The notes: generated by a model not told the origin, from the letters alone. 64,000 nucleotides of DNA from Bacteroidetes bacterium UBA1941 (GCA_002336805.1 DDEZ01000002.1:310001-374000); one strand, 5' to 3'. Numbered from the stretch's first letter, positions 42,065 through 50,777 are shown. Program-made: numbers and translations.

Positions 42065-42418
42065 ATGAAATACCTGCTCACCATATGCACTATCGCCCTC
42101 GCCACACTGACCGGCCGGGCCACCTCCCCGGAAAACGACAACAAATTCGAATTCGCCAAGCCGGTCTACAAGATTAAAGCGATCATTAAGAAAACAGATG
42201 GGGACTATGTACTCATACCCTCTGATAGCAAAGACTCGAAATTCATCCCCGCCTATCTGCCTGATGAATACAAGAAGAATGGCCTGGAGGTCACCTTTGA
42301 CGGCGATCTGGGCAAAGCCGACGGCACAGGCACCGCGCTGAACATTCACAAGATATGGGTAGCCTATGAGCTAAAGGAAAAGTATAAACTCGTCCATAAA
42401 TCATACGATCTCAACTGA
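42065..42418 (+). CDS. Small secreted protein A (paralogue of the next gene)
   Basis: This 117-residue protein starts with a signal peptide (MKYLLTICTIALATLTGR). The mature part contains LIPSDSKDSKFIPAYLPDEY, a GLEVTFDGDLG segment and a C-terminal KYKLVHKSYDLN. The same order of motifs occurs in the next gene, so they are homologues. I do not recognise the family. The likely beta-rich fold and export point to a periplasmic or surface role. A terminator follows 80 nt after the stop. Confidence 0.7.
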   Translation: MKYLLTICTIALATLTGRATSPENDNKFEFAKPVYKIKAIIKKTDGDYVLIPSDSKDSKFIPAYLPDEYKKNGLEVTFDGDLGKADGTGTALNIHKIWVAYELKEKYKLVHKSYDLN

Positions 42419-42497
42419 CCCCCTCAAAACCCACGATAATGCCAATCGGCTGACGGAATCACTCCAGATGCCCCTCAGCCAAATGGCATAACTAACT

Positions 42498-42529
42498 ACC
42501 GGCAGCAGAGCACCAGCTTTGCTGCCGGT
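42498..42529 (+). terminator. Terminator of small secreted protein A
   Basis: ACCGGCAGCA (42498-42507) pairs with TGCTGCCGGT (42520-42529), followed by TTTGTTTTC. Confidence 0.85.
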
Positions 42530-42667
42530 TTTGTTTTCTGTAGTTTGTATTAGTCCTAGCTTTAGAGGGTTTGATAGGTCGTATTTTAATGCCTAGACCT
42601 GAGTTAATACTTGTATTGCTATGTGATCTATGTGGTTCAAAATGTATTTTAGGCAGAAAAATGGCAT

Positions 42668-42675
42668 TACATTTG
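42668..42675 (+). promoter_or_regulatory. -7 element of small secreted protein B
   Basis: TACATTTG is a perfect TAnnTTTG match 16 nt before the ATG at 42691. It rules against the long upstream start at 42571. Confidence 0.5.
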
Positions 42676-42690
42676 GATAAAGACGTGTAT

Positions 42691-43050
42691 ATGAAAAAGA
42701 TAAGGCTCTTTATGACCCTGCTGATGTTCTCAGTGGTACTCGGCGCATCCGCTCAGGCAAAGTTTGAAAAGGTAAAATCCCTCAAGGGGATCAAAGTCAC
42801 AGTGAAGGTGCTCAACGAAACACAAACCGTGATCGTGCCCGATACCGACCCAAACCAACGCTACGTAGCTACCGACCTGCCGGCAGAACTGCGCAAAGAC
42901 GGCCTCCACCTATCTATAGATGGCGATGTAGGTGCTATACCACCTAATGTACGTATGATCGGCGTACCGTTTCATATCACATGTATCAAAGTCACCTCTT
43001 CCGACAGGAAAAAGTATAAGCTCAGCAAGAAGATGTGGTGTATGAAGTAG
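42691..43050 (+). CDS. Small secreted protein B (paralogue of previous gene)
   Basis: This 119-residue protein has a signal peptide (MKKIRLFMTLLMFSVVLGAS, cut near SAQA). Its mature part aligns with the previous gene: VIVPDTDPNQRYVATDLPAE, GLHLSIDGDVG and KYKLSKKMW occupy the same places. The family is not recognised. The start at 42691 is chosen because an upstream start adds 40 residues before the signal peptide and the -7 element lies just ahead. The tandem arrangement suggests local duplication. Confidence 0.7.
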   Translation: MKKIRLFMTLLMFSVVLGASAQAKFEKVKSLKGIKVTVKVLNETQTVIVPDTDPNQRYVATDLPAELRKDGLHLSIDGDVGAIPPNVRMIGVPFHITCIKVTSSDRKKYKLSKKMWCMK

Positions 43051-43059
43051 GGCTTTGCC

Positions 43060-43467
43060 TTACTGTACCGTCCGCCGTCTGAAGACCAGCTCGGGCACCT
43101 TCTGTATATTTTCTATACTGCCCGATGGCTCATATCCCCTCCTGGTGAATAGTGCGACCATAGGAGCATTGTCTGCCTCTGTAGAGGAGAAGAGTGCTTC
43201 GTCCTGCGCGTAGTGAGCCTCTGCCCATGCCAGGAGCCTATCAGCTATACCTCTGCGCTGATGGCTTTCCTTCACACACACCAGCCAGATAAATGGCTTT
43301 TGGAAGAAGCGCCTGTTGTGCATCATATAGGCCGCCACCTCACCATCAGAGACAGCTACCACTACCTCTCCCGCCTGTATATCCGCCCCCCGGTCACCTG
43401 AGAAGACATCAAAGGCATCTATAGCAGCCAGATCGTCTGTAATTGCTTTACGTATCAGTATATCCAT
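43060..43467 (-). CDS. GNAT family N-acetyltransferase
   Basis: This 135-residue protein has the acetyl-CoA binding motif A in VKESHQRRGIADRLLAWAEA (Q-R-R-G-I-A), with a preceding beta strand (WLVCV), and ends with the acceptor-side LFTRRGYEPSG segment. The acetyl acceptor is unknown. Confidence 0.85.
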   Translation of the reverse strand: MDILIRKAITDDLAAIDAFDVFSGDRGADIQAGEVVVAVSDGEVAAYMMHNRRFFQKPFIWLVCVKESHQRRGIADRLLAWAEAHYAQDEALFSSTEADNAPMVALFTRRGYEPSGSIENIQKVPELVFRRRTVQ

Positions 43468-43545
43468 GCAGTAGTTATTAGAGTGAGCTACCTACTTTTT
43501 ATAGTATGGCTCATGAATATAAGCAAGTGAACAGACAACGGTACG

Positions 43546-44847
43546 TTACAATTTGTAGAGCAGCAGTTCTTTTCGGCCTAGCCGCAGTTTCACCCAGTCT
43601 CCCAGCTTTATGATATCGGCGTGCGTGAGCGGCTTGTCGGCTTCATAGAGTAGCACAGTCCTTACACTGCTGCTGTCCTTAGATATGGGGAAAGCATGGT
43701 CAGCCACGGACAGGGACCGGATGCTCGGAAAAAGAGCCTTTGCTTCTTTTAGAAGCTGGTTATTGTCATACGCACCGGCAGCGATCTTATCCTGTAGCGA
43801 TTTGATCTGTATATCCTTTTCGTCCTGTACTGCCGCTCTGCCATTTATCTCATTTAGCAGGCTGCTCCTGAGCAGAGCTATATTGTCTGTAGAGTCTTGT
43901 TTGATCACCAGTTGCGTATTGCCCAGCCCAGCCCAGTGCAGATGCTCCCTGGCAGTATTTATCTCAGCAGGTGTCATGTGCTTTCGCAGAAAGGCCAGCT
44001 CCAGCCGGCGTGGGTTGCTATTATAGCTGGTCTTTTTATAGACTATTGTGATCCCTTTTGAGGTAAATTCTTTCTCTGTATAGTTATCTATCGCCTCGGC
44101 ATAGTGCTGCTTGTCATAAAGCCTCCAGGCAAAGTAACCACTGGGTAGCAGCATCAGCAGCACCAGCCCCGTGATAGAGTACTGTACCAGCTTCAGATGC
44201 TTGGTATCAGATGTTTTGGCCGGATAGCGGAGCAGTTTTACGATCAGGTATGTAGCGATGCAGATAAAGACACAGTTGATACTATACAGAAACAGTGCAC
44301 CGAAAAAAAACCTGAAATGCCCGGTAGCCAGACCGTAGCCGGCAGTGCACAAAGGTGGCATGAGAGCGGTGGCGATAGCCACTCCCGGCACAGGATTGCC
44401 TTTTTCTACCCGGGTGATAGCTATGACCCCCACCAGCCCGCCGAAGAAGGCAATGAGGATATCGTAAATATTAGGCGAGGTGCGCGCCAGGAGCTCTGAC
44501 TGGGCAGTTTTGAAAGGGCTCAGGTAGAAGTAGATCGTGGAAACGATCAGGGCAGCCACTGTGGCTATCAGCAGGTTGCGCAGCGCCCTTTTCAGCAGGT
44601 CAAAGTCGTAGGTACCCAGCGCAAAACCAGCTGCCAGTATGGGCCCCATGAGCGGTGAGATGAGCATGGCCCCGATGATCACAGCGGTAGAGTTGACATT
44701 GAGTCCCACAGACGCTACGATGATCGCACACGCCAGGATCCAGAGATTAGCACCGGTAAAGGAGATGCTATCGCTTACATTCCGGAGCGTCTTTTCTTTA
44801 TCATCCTCCCCATTCCTCAGGTCAAACAGCTTATCCAATACTCCCAT
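43546..44847 (-). CDS. DUF389 membrane protein
   Basis: This 433-residue protein has a DUF389 membrane domain with about six helices (GANLWILACAIIVASVG, then VIIGAMLISPLMGPILAAGF) and a soluble C-terminal half (about 240-433). The N-terminal half is the strongly conserved family core. DUF389 proteins are predicted channels or transporters of unknown substrate. A 340-nt gap follows on its start side, toward the sugar transferase. Confidence 0.85.
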   Translation of the reverse strand: MGVLDKLFDLRNGEDDKEKTLRNVSDSISFTGANLWILACAIIVASVGLNVNSTAVIIGAMLISPLMGPILAAGFALGTYDFDLLKRALRNLLIATVAALIVSTIYFYLSPFKTAQSELLARTSPNIYDILIAFFGGLVGVIAITRVEKGNPVPGVAIATALMPPLCTAGYGLATGHFRFFFGALFLYSINCVFICIATYLIVKLLRYPAKTSDTKHLKLVQYSITGLVLLMLLPSGYFAWRLYDKQHYAEAIDNYTEKEFTSKGITIVYKKTSYNSNPRRLELAFLRKHMTPAEINTAREHLHWAGLGNTQLVIKQDSTDNIALLRSSLLNEINGRAAVQDEKDIQIKSLQDKIAAGAYDNNQLLKEAKALFPSIRSLSVADHAFPISKDSSSVRTVLLYEADKPLTHADIIKLGDWVKLRLGRKELLLYKL

Positions 44848-45030
44848 GTGTCATCCTTTTAGTGTGTCCAAATCGGACTGCAGGGAGGCCACCATTATTA
44901 TGCCATCAGGGAGCTTATCTTCTACCGCCATCGCCAAACCCTAAATAAGGGCGCGCCACCAATATCGAAACAGTAAAACAATATATTATGTGTATATGCT
45001 TAATGGAGAGACAGATGAGAATGTATTCTT

Positions 45031-45171
45031 AGTCGAAAAACTTGCCAGATAATGCAGATCAGAAAAGCCTCTTTCAGTCGAAAAACTTCCTCCCTCATGC
45101 CGCTTGCCTCCCCGTCCTTCGCCCCTCGCCCTTCGTCCCGGTTCCCTCACTCTATAGTCGAAAAACTTGCC
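45031..45171. repeat. Three-copy direct repeat AGTCGAAAAACTTGCC
   Basis: Copies at 45031-45046 and 45156-45171 are identical over 16 nt; the copy at 45076-45088 matches the first 13 nt. Spacings are 45 and 80 nt. Confidence 0.85.
45113..45154. repeat. Degenerate 7-nt tandem repeat (CGTCCTT type)
   Basis: Six consecutive heptamers read CGTCCTT, CGCCCCT, CGCCCTT, CGTCCCG, GTTCCCT and CACTCTA, becoming less regular at the end. Confidence 0.55.
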
Positions 45172-45191
45172 GTCAGGCCTGCCACCAAAGG

Positions 45192-46604
45192 TTACTTACC
45201 CCTTCCATACAGCACTGTCATCACCGTATAGATGATCACTTTCAGGTCCATCAGGATGCTCATATTCTCCATGTAGATGATGTCGTATTTGAGTCGCTTT
45301 ACCATCTCCTCTACGGTAGAGGCATAGCCATACTTCACCATACCCAAGGAGGTGATACCCGGCTGCACCTTGAAGACATGCCTGTAGTACGGCGCCTGCT
45401 GCACGATCTGATCGGCAAAGAAGCGGCGCTCTGCCCGCGGCCCTACGATACTCATCTCGCCCCGTAGCACATTGATGAACTGTGGTAGCTCATCCACCCG
45501 GTACTTGCGTATCCAGCGGCCTACGGGAGTGATACGCGGGTCATCATCAGTGGTCAGCTTAGGGCCATGCTGCTCGGCATCCGTGTACATAGACCGGAAC
45601 TTCAGTATCTGAAACGGCCTGCCATACTGGCCCAGCCGCTCCTGCGTATAGAAGACGGGACCTTTAGATGACGTCTTGATCCGCACAGCTACATATAGCA
45701 GCAGCGGTGAGGTAAAGATCAGCGCCCCCACAGAACCTATCATATCAAACCACCGCTTGGTGATTCGCTGCCACTCACTCAGCACCACCGGCGGTATCTC
45801 TATGAATGCCTCACCGATGATCGAGTTCATCTTGGTAGTACCAGAGAGGATGTCATACATATCCGGGATGATGCGGATATAGACCTTCTTGTGTGCCAGC
45901 GCCAGCAGGATGTCATTTAGCAGATGGTGCTCATGAGACTCTATGGCTATGATCACCTCCTCTATCTCGTGCTGGTCTACTATGCGCTCCAGATCACTGA
46001 TGGTACCTAGCTGCTCCAGCTCCGTCGTCACCTTGTTAGTCGTCTCACCATTGAGCCGCAGGTAGCCGCAGAAGGTGTACCCAAATGCATTGCCTCTGGC
46101 AGAGAACTCCTCATAGAGCTCGGCAGCCTTTTGATTGGCGCCTATCAGCAGTGTATTGTACGCGAAACGCTTGGCTCTCAGATTGGCCTTGGCGCGGTTC
46201 AGCAGGATGATACGTCCTAGCAGCGTGAGCGTATACTGCGCCACATACAGCACCGCAAAGGTGAGGTAGTAATCCGTAAAGCGCCGTACCTTGTCATCCA
46301 GCAGCAGGCCAAAGAAGATCAGGATGGCACCTACGAGTATCACCACGGTGGTCTTGATCACCTCCTGCAGGCGCGACTTGCGGTAGAGGTCTATATAGGT
46401 ACCGCTGATATAGTGCAGGAAGAGCCAGATCTCCGGTACGATGAAGAGCCCCGCAAAGAACTGATTATCCTGAAATGGAAGACCTAACTGAAAGTGCTCT
46501 GCCTCGATCACCACCTTGCGAAACATATACAGGCAGTACCATGCTGCGAGCGAGCTCAGATAGTCGCTGACCACATACCAGCCTGTTAGTCTTCGTTTCC
46601 TCAT
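45192..46604 (-). CDS. Polyprenyl-phosphate sugar (glycosyl-1-phosphate) transferase
   Basis: This 470-residue protein has four N-terminal membrane helices, a central nucleotide-binding-like (CoA-binding/Rossmann) domain, one more membrane helix, and the bacterial sugar transferase domain at about 275-470. The catalytic domain shows KRWFDMIGSVGALIF, GPVFYTQERLG, FKFRSMYTDAE-like KFRSMYTDA, and YRVDELPQFINVLRGEMS followed by GPRAERR. It transfers a sugar-1-phosphate from a nucleotide donor to undecaprenyl phosphate, the first step of an exopolysaccharide. It ends a minus-strand cluster beginning with the Gfo/Idh/MocA oxidoreductase. Confidence 0.9.
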   Translation of the reverse strand: MRKRRLTGWYVVSDYLSSLAAWYCLYMFRKVVIEAEHFQLGLPFQDNQFFAGLFIVPEIWLFLHYISGTYIDLYRKSRLQEVIKTTVVILVGAILIFFGLLLDDKVRRFTDYYLTFAVLYVAQYTLTLLGRIILLNRAKANLRAKRFAYNTLLIGANQKAAELYEEFSARGNAFGYTFCGYLRLNGETTNKVTTELEQLGTISDLERIVDQHEIEEVIIAIESHEHHLLNDILLALAHKKVYIRIIPDMYDILSGTTKMNSIIGEAFIEIPPVVLSEWQRITKRWFDMIGSVGALIFTSPLLLYVAVRIKTSSKGPVFYTQERLGQYGRPFQILKFRSMYTDAEQHGPKLTTDDDPRITPVGRWIRKYRVDELPQFINVLRGEMSIVGPRAERRFFADQIVQQAPYYRHVFKVQPGITSLGMVKYGYASTVEEMVKRLKYDIIYMENMSILMDLKVIIYTVMTVLYGRGK

Positions 46605-47507
46605 TTACTGGAAGTAGAGCAGCTTTACATCATCAAAGTAGAAATCAACCGGCGCACCGGAGGCATTATATCCTACAAAGTATACCTGAAAGTTACTACC
46701 GAGATTATTGCCTATAAAGGTGCTGAAGTCCAGGTAGGTTTTCTTCCACGAGCTGGTCGGGAAGATCGTAAGAATAGTATTATCCGTGATCAGTCCCGTA
46801 GAGGTCGTCCCCCGCAGGCCCACATCAAACGATACTGCCTGGCTGGTCCCTGATTGTTTGAAGTTGAACTCCAGAAAGGCCTGGCGGCCATTGGTCACGA
46901 TGGCATCACCACTGCTCAGCGTCTCCAGCGAACCTTTCACAGAGTCTGTCGCACTGAGTGATATCACGCCACATTGCCATATCCTCCCCGGGATAGAGTC
47001 CGCGTCTACACCATTCATGAGGTGCATGGTAGTATCAAAGCCCGTCGCACTATTGAAGTCTGACAGGATGCTATGCTTCACATCTGCATAGTAGTGGTAG
47101 ACCGGGTGGCGGGTAAAGACCTGTCCCGCCTGTGCAGTAGACAAGGTAAAAGTATCTGGCCGCCAAAAAGGATACTCTATACGCTGGCTCACTATACCAT
47201 TCCTGAAAATACCTCCACTGACTATCATCCGTGCATCACCATCACTGAGTATGGGTACCGTTACCGGCATCTGATAGGCACCCAGATCAGTACTATTGGC
47301 AGAGACATAGACGTCAGGTATGCGCCAGTTGATATTGCCTACCAGGCCATCATCAGCTATGCTGGGAGAGTCTACTCTCAGGTAGATAGGTATGCCGCCA
47401 TTGGCTACCTTGCGGCAGCCGGGGCTGATAGCCAGCAGCAGTGCCATGATGAGGGCTATACCTGCCCCCATAGATATACGTAGTTCCTTAGTCATATAGC
47501 CGGTCAA
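46605..47507 (-). CDS. Lipoprotein with jelly-roll-like domain, unknown
   Basis: This 300-residue protein has a lipobox (ISPGCRK) after a hydrophobic segment. The first Met in frame is at 47507; one at 47495 would give the compact 27-residue signal peptide that is more typical. The mature protein is beta-rich and ends with an acidic carbohydrate-binding-like sheet (VYFVGYNASGAPVDFYFDDV). Its stop directly abuts the sugar transferase start, so the two are co-expressed and a role in surface glycan export or assembly is possible. Confidence 0.65.
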   Translation of the reverse strand: MTGYMTKELRISMGAGIALIMALLLAISPGCRKVANGGIPIYLRVDSPSIADDGLVGNINWRIPDVYVSANSTDLGAYQMPVTVPILSDGDARMIVSGGIFRNGIVSQRIEYPFWRPDTFTLSTAQAGQVFTRHPVYHYYADVKHSILSDFNSATGFDTTMHLMNGVDADSIPGRIWQCGVISLSATDSVKGSLETLSSGDAIVTNGRQAFLEFNFKQSGTSQAVSFDVGLRGTTSTGLITDNTILTIFPTSSWKKTYLDFSTFIGNNLGSNFQVYFVGYNASGAPVDFYFDDVKLLYFQ

Positions 47508-47620
47508 AGATAAGGCAGTAAACGTAAGAACTTTAAAAGGATTGTGAAAGACGGAGCCCTAAGTGTGATATACAAATGACGCTAAAGTGACATATCTATG
47601 GCAAACCACCCCTGCGGATA

Positions 47621-48511
47621 CTATGGCGTCATAAAAACTCCATACAAAGTGTAGGAGTAGTATGGATCTCCGGCCACCTTGACACGCCAGTAGTACGTGC
47701 TCGCACTGCTCAGCTGCGTGAGTGTACAGCTGGTAGTGCTGAAGGTCTGCTCTGTAGCCACGTTGTGAAAGTCAGAATACTTGGATAGCTGGATAGTATA
47801 CGCGGTAGCACACAGTACCGGCGCCCATGAGAAGCTCACATTAGTGCTGGAGGTGGTGCTATTGTCCATAGGGCTCAGCATGCTCGGCGGATTCACAGTA
47901 GTGAAGCCATAAGTGTCACTATAGTCAGTAGTGCCGGCTGGCGCTACACGCCAGTAGTATCCATTGTGAGAGCCTAGTATCCCTGATGGTATAGTAAAGG
48001 AGGTACCGGTCACGTTTGTATTATATATGCTGTTGGCGAAACTGGCGTCAGTGGCTATGACCAGCAGGTAGGATGCAGTAGATGACCCGGTCCATGAGAA
48101 AGTAGGAGTGGTACACACACCTGTAGCATTATAGGCAGGCTGCTGGAGTGTGATAGCACCACCGGCATTGCCCGATGTGGTGAAAGACCAGGTAGGCGAT
48201 GTCTGCGTAGATCCGTCTGGCATGTTTGCGATTACATTCCAGGTATACGTCTCATTAGGATACAGGAAGGTGACGGTAGTGTTATTGACAGATGCCGTAG
48301 TACTCTGATAACCATGGATACTCCCGTTAAAGACGAAAGTATACGTCAGTGCACCATTGTTGGTACAGCTGAAGGTCTGGCTGTTTGTCACATTGGTCGT
48401 ATTGCTGGCAGGAGAGACCAGCGCAAAGCTGTTAGTTGTTTTCTTGCAGGATGTGAAAGTAGTCAGGCAGAGCACGAGGAGGCATAGCGCTCCATAGCGG
48501 ATCATGTTCAT
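47621..48511 (-). CDS. Fibronectin type III-like surface lipoprotein
   Basis: This 296-residue protein has a lipobox (FTSCKKT at about 20-26) and three similar Fn3-like beta-sandwich segments. These are visible as LVSPASNTTNVTNSQTFSC, LQQPAYNATGVCTTPTFSW and MLSPMDNSTTSSTNVSFSW, each followed by a Trp/Tyr-containing strand (YYWRV). Such proteins occur on the outer membrane surface near polysaccharide clusters. Its start lies 52 nt after the oxidoreductase stop and it probably shares a transcript with it. Confidence 0.72.
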   Translation of the reverse strand: MNMIRYGALCLLVLCLTTFTSCKKTTNSFALVSPASNTTNVTNSQTFSCTNNGALTYTFVFNGSIHGYQSTTASVNNTTVTFLYPNETYTWNVIANMPDGSTQTSPTWSFTTSGNAGGAITLQQPAYNATGVCTTPTFSWTGSSTASYLLVIATDASFANSIYNTNVTGTSFTIPSGILGSHNGYYWRVAPAGTTDYSDTYGFTTVNPPSMLSPMDNSTTSSTNVSFSWAPVLCATAYTIQLSKYSDFHNVATEQTFSTTSCTLTQLSSASTYYWRVKVAGDPYYSYTLYGVFMTP

Positions 48512-48563
48512 ATGGGGTTGATTTTTAGATAGATGATGGGCAATTATACGAAATTTCCCGGCA

Positions 48564-49553
48564 TCAGTGCACTACCAGCTGGCTGTTGATCTTGTCTATG
48601 ATACGCTGGCCCAGCTCCATAGCCAGGTAGCCGTCATGAGCGGTCACCGGCGGCTGTTTATTGGTCACTATACTTTTGTGAAAGAGCTCCAGCTCCATCT
48701 TGATGGCGTTGACTTCTTTCTTCTCCGGTACATCGTAGGTGATGTATTTCTTGGTATGGTCTCCCAGTTCTATCTCAAACTGATTGGTCCCGTCTGGCGT
48801 AGGCGCATCATCTATCTTAAAGACCTCCGACTTCTGCTTGAGGAAGTCCATACTGATGTAGGCACCAGGCTGGAAGATGCGCATCTTCCTCATGTTCTTG
48901 ACCGATATACGGCTGGCGGTCAGGTTTGCCACGCAGCCATTGTCAAACTCTATCCGGGCATTGGCTATATCAGGAGTTTTGCTCACTATGGCTACACCAC
49001 TGGCGCTGACCTTCTTCACATTCCCTTTTACCAGGCTGAGGATGATGTCTATATCGTGTATCATCAGGTCGTGGATCACAGATACATCTGTACCACGCGG
49101 GTTGAACTGAGCCAGCCGGTGTACCTCTATGAAGAGGGGCTTGATCGTCTTTTTATTGAGGCTGAGTAGCGCTGGATTGAATCGCTCTACATGACCTACC
49201 ATACATTTCACCCGGGCCTCGTCTATTAGTTTGACCAGTGTAGAAGCCTCCGTGATAGCGTAGGCCAGCGGCTTCTCTATAAAGATGTGCTTGAATTTCT
49301 TGATGGCCAGTACAGCGCAGTCGTAGTGTGTGGTGGTGGGGGTCACGATGTCCACAGCATCGCAGAGGTTCATCAGCTCCTCCTCAGAGCTATAGGCCGG
49401 GATACCAAACTCCCCGGCTACCCTGGCCGCCACCTCTGCATCAGGATCATGGAAACCTACCAGCTCGTAGCCTTCTATCTCCTTCAGCAGCCTGATGTGT
49501 ATTTTGCCCAGGTGGCCGGCACCTAGCACTCCTATACGGACCTTGTCTTTCAT
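48564..49553 (-). CDS. Gfo/Idh/MocA family NAD(P)-dependent oxidoreductase
   Basis: This 329-residue protein has an N-terminal Rossmann fold (VGVLGAGHLGKIHIRLL-like start at about 5-25) with the EKPLAY motif near 93-98 containing the substrate-site lysine, and a C-terminal beta-sheet domain. Members oxidise or reduce nucleotide sugars, for example UDP-N-acetylglucosamine derivatives. Position at the head of the surface glycan cluster supports a sugar substrate, but the identity is not known. Confidence 0.82.
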   Translation of the reverse strand: MKDKVRIGVLGAGHLGKIHIRLLKEIEGYELVGFHDPDAEVAARVAGEFGIPAYSSEEELMNLCDAVDIVTPTTTHYDCAVLAIKKFKHIFIEKPLAYAITEASTLVKLIDEARVKCMVGHVERFNPALLSLNKKTIKPLFIEVHRLAQFNPRGTDVSVIHDLMIHDIDIILSLVKGNVKKVSASGVAIVSKTPDIANARIEFDNGCVANLTASRISVKNMRKMRIFQPGAYISMDFLKQKSEVFKIDDAPTPDGTNQFEIELGDHTKKYITYDVPEKKEVNAIKMELELFHKSIVTNKQPPVTAHDGYLAMELGQRIIDKINSQLVVH

Positions 49554-49681
49554 AAAAACCTGTCAGCGAAAGTAGTGGAGGAAGGTTGGGCTAGGATTGA
49601 TTGCCGCAAAATGATGTTAGCGGAACGGGTGTGGACTGTATGGCAAAAGGGGCAAGGGAGATTAGACTCTCATGTAGGGCT

Positions 49682-49691
49682 GGTCGCGACC
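49682..49691. repeat. 10-nt palindrome GGTCGCGACC
   Basis: The perfect palindrome is flanked by GGGCT and GGCCCC, extending imperfectly to about 20 nt. It lies in the 246-nt gap before the next gene, which holds no other recognised site. Confidence 0.35.
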
Positions 49692-49799
49692 GGCCCCAAC
49701 ACTACCGATGGCTACCCACTCCGTCATATTATTGTCATTTTAAGATCCTCACCATGTTTCAATAGCTGAAAAGGCGACCTTTAGGTGTAAACCAATACT

Positions 49800-50699
49800 A
49801 TGAAACAGATCAACCTCATACTTTGCCTCCTCTTGAGTCTGTGCTACATGCCTGCTCATGCACAGGCATCAGATAGTACTACGGTGCGTAGCATATTTGC
49901 GCTGAGGAGTGGAGATAGTCTCCAGTATCGTATCTGGACCACTGCACAGGTGTGCGGAACAGTCTGTAGTGTATATCGCTGGTACGTGGTGGATACCGTC
50001 TTCGGTAGCGCTGGACAGGATACGTTGACAGTATTCTACCACGATATGGAGGAGCATATGGACTCTATCTATCCGGGCGCTACAGCCCCTTGCGCTCCCG
50101 CCTGCTATCACTATATAGATCTATGCGCCAGGAGCAGCAGTGTGCCTCGCTATTGGACGCTGCCTTATGCTGACTCCGGTATTTATACTTCAGCTTTATC
50201 CATACACTATAGTATCTCGCGGGATAGCGTCATATCTGATCCGCTCAAGTATAATGGCGCCCGCCAGCATGTGATCCACTGGGGTGATAATATTATGGCG
50301 GATGGTGTAGACATATTCGTAGACTCACTGGGGCCAGTCTATCACGAGATGCAAGGGTACGAATCCTCCAATGCGCAAAATCAGGAACTCATCTACTACC
50401 ACAAGGCCAACGGCACCACCTGGGGCCAGCGCTACGTATACACCGGCCTGGAGGAGGTGCGCCGCAGCGCTATGAGCATCTATCCCAATCCCGCTACAGG
50501 ATACATGACCATACAGGCAGACAGCTATCAGGATGTGATCTATGAACTATATGATATACTCGGGCAAAAGGTAGGTACTGGTCCGCTCAAAGCTACCGAG
50601 ACCAACGTAGATGTGCGGGTACTGGCTCCCGGCATCTACCACTGCCACCTCCTCTACGCTGGCCAATCCGTCAAAAGCCTCAAACTCATCATCGACTAA
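49800..50699 (+). CDS. Secreted protein with T9SS type A sorting domain
   Basis: This 299-residue protein has a signal peptide (MKQINLILCLLLSLCYMPAH), a unique beta-rich domain with many Cys pairs (CGTVCSVYRWY, then CAPACYHYIDLCAR), and a C-terminal type A sorting domain. The sorting domain begins SIYPNPATGYMTIQ, then YELYDILGQKVGTG and ends SVKSLKLIID. The cysteines should form disulfides once exported. The catalytic or binding function is unknown. It ends at a terminator shared with the efp gene region on the other strand. Confidence 0.83.
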   Translation: MKQINLILCLLLSLCYMPAHAQASDSTTVRSIFALRSGDSLQYRIWTTAQVCGTVCSVYRWYVVDTVFGSAGQDTLTVFYHDMEEHMDSIYPGATAPCAPACYHYIDLCARSSSVPRYWTLPYADSGIYTSALSIHYSISRDSVISDPLKYNGARQHVIHWGDNIMADGVDIFVDSLGPVYHEMQGYESSNAQNQELIYYHKANGTTWGQRYVYTGLEEVRRSAMSIYPNPATGYMTIQADSYQDVIYELYDILGQKVGTGPLKATETNVDVRVLAPGIYHCHLLYAGQSVKSLKLIID

Positions 50700-50706
50700 A
50701 AACAAA

Positions 50707-50728
50707 ACAGCCGGCGTAAACCGGCTGT
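50707..50728 (+). terminator. Hairpin between T9SS cargo gene and efp
   Basis: ACAGCCGG pairs with CCGGCTGT around CGTAAA, 7 nt after the stop at 50699. It may work for both converging transcripts: on the plus strand TATAATTG follows, and on the minus strand TTTTGTTTTT follows. Confidence 0.8.
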
Positions 50729-50740
50729 ATAATTGTATTT

Positions 50741-50768
50741 GTCTAATGTCTCTAGTCTAACGTCTCTT
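50741..50768. repeat. Degenerate 7-nt tandem repeat (GTCTAAT type)
   Basis: Four heptamers read GTCTAAT, GTCTCTA, GTCTAAC and GTCTCTT, equal to two 14-nt units differing at two positions. It fills the gap just beyond the efp stop (50778). Confidence 0.7.
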
Positions 50769-50777
50769 GTCAAGGGA

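Larger units (their letters stand above)
44848..45191. other. Intergenic region between DUF389 gene and sugar transferase
   Basis: About 344 nt with no supported gene. It holds three copies of a 13-16-nt direct repeat (45031-45171) and a pyrimidine-rich degenerate 7-nt tandem repeat (45113-45154). Confidence 0.6.

Noticed and set aside
49575..49769. 64-residue plus-strand frame upstream of the T9SS gene
   Set aside because: No start signal, no promoter, odd composition, and the palindrome at 49682-49691 explains part of the open frame.
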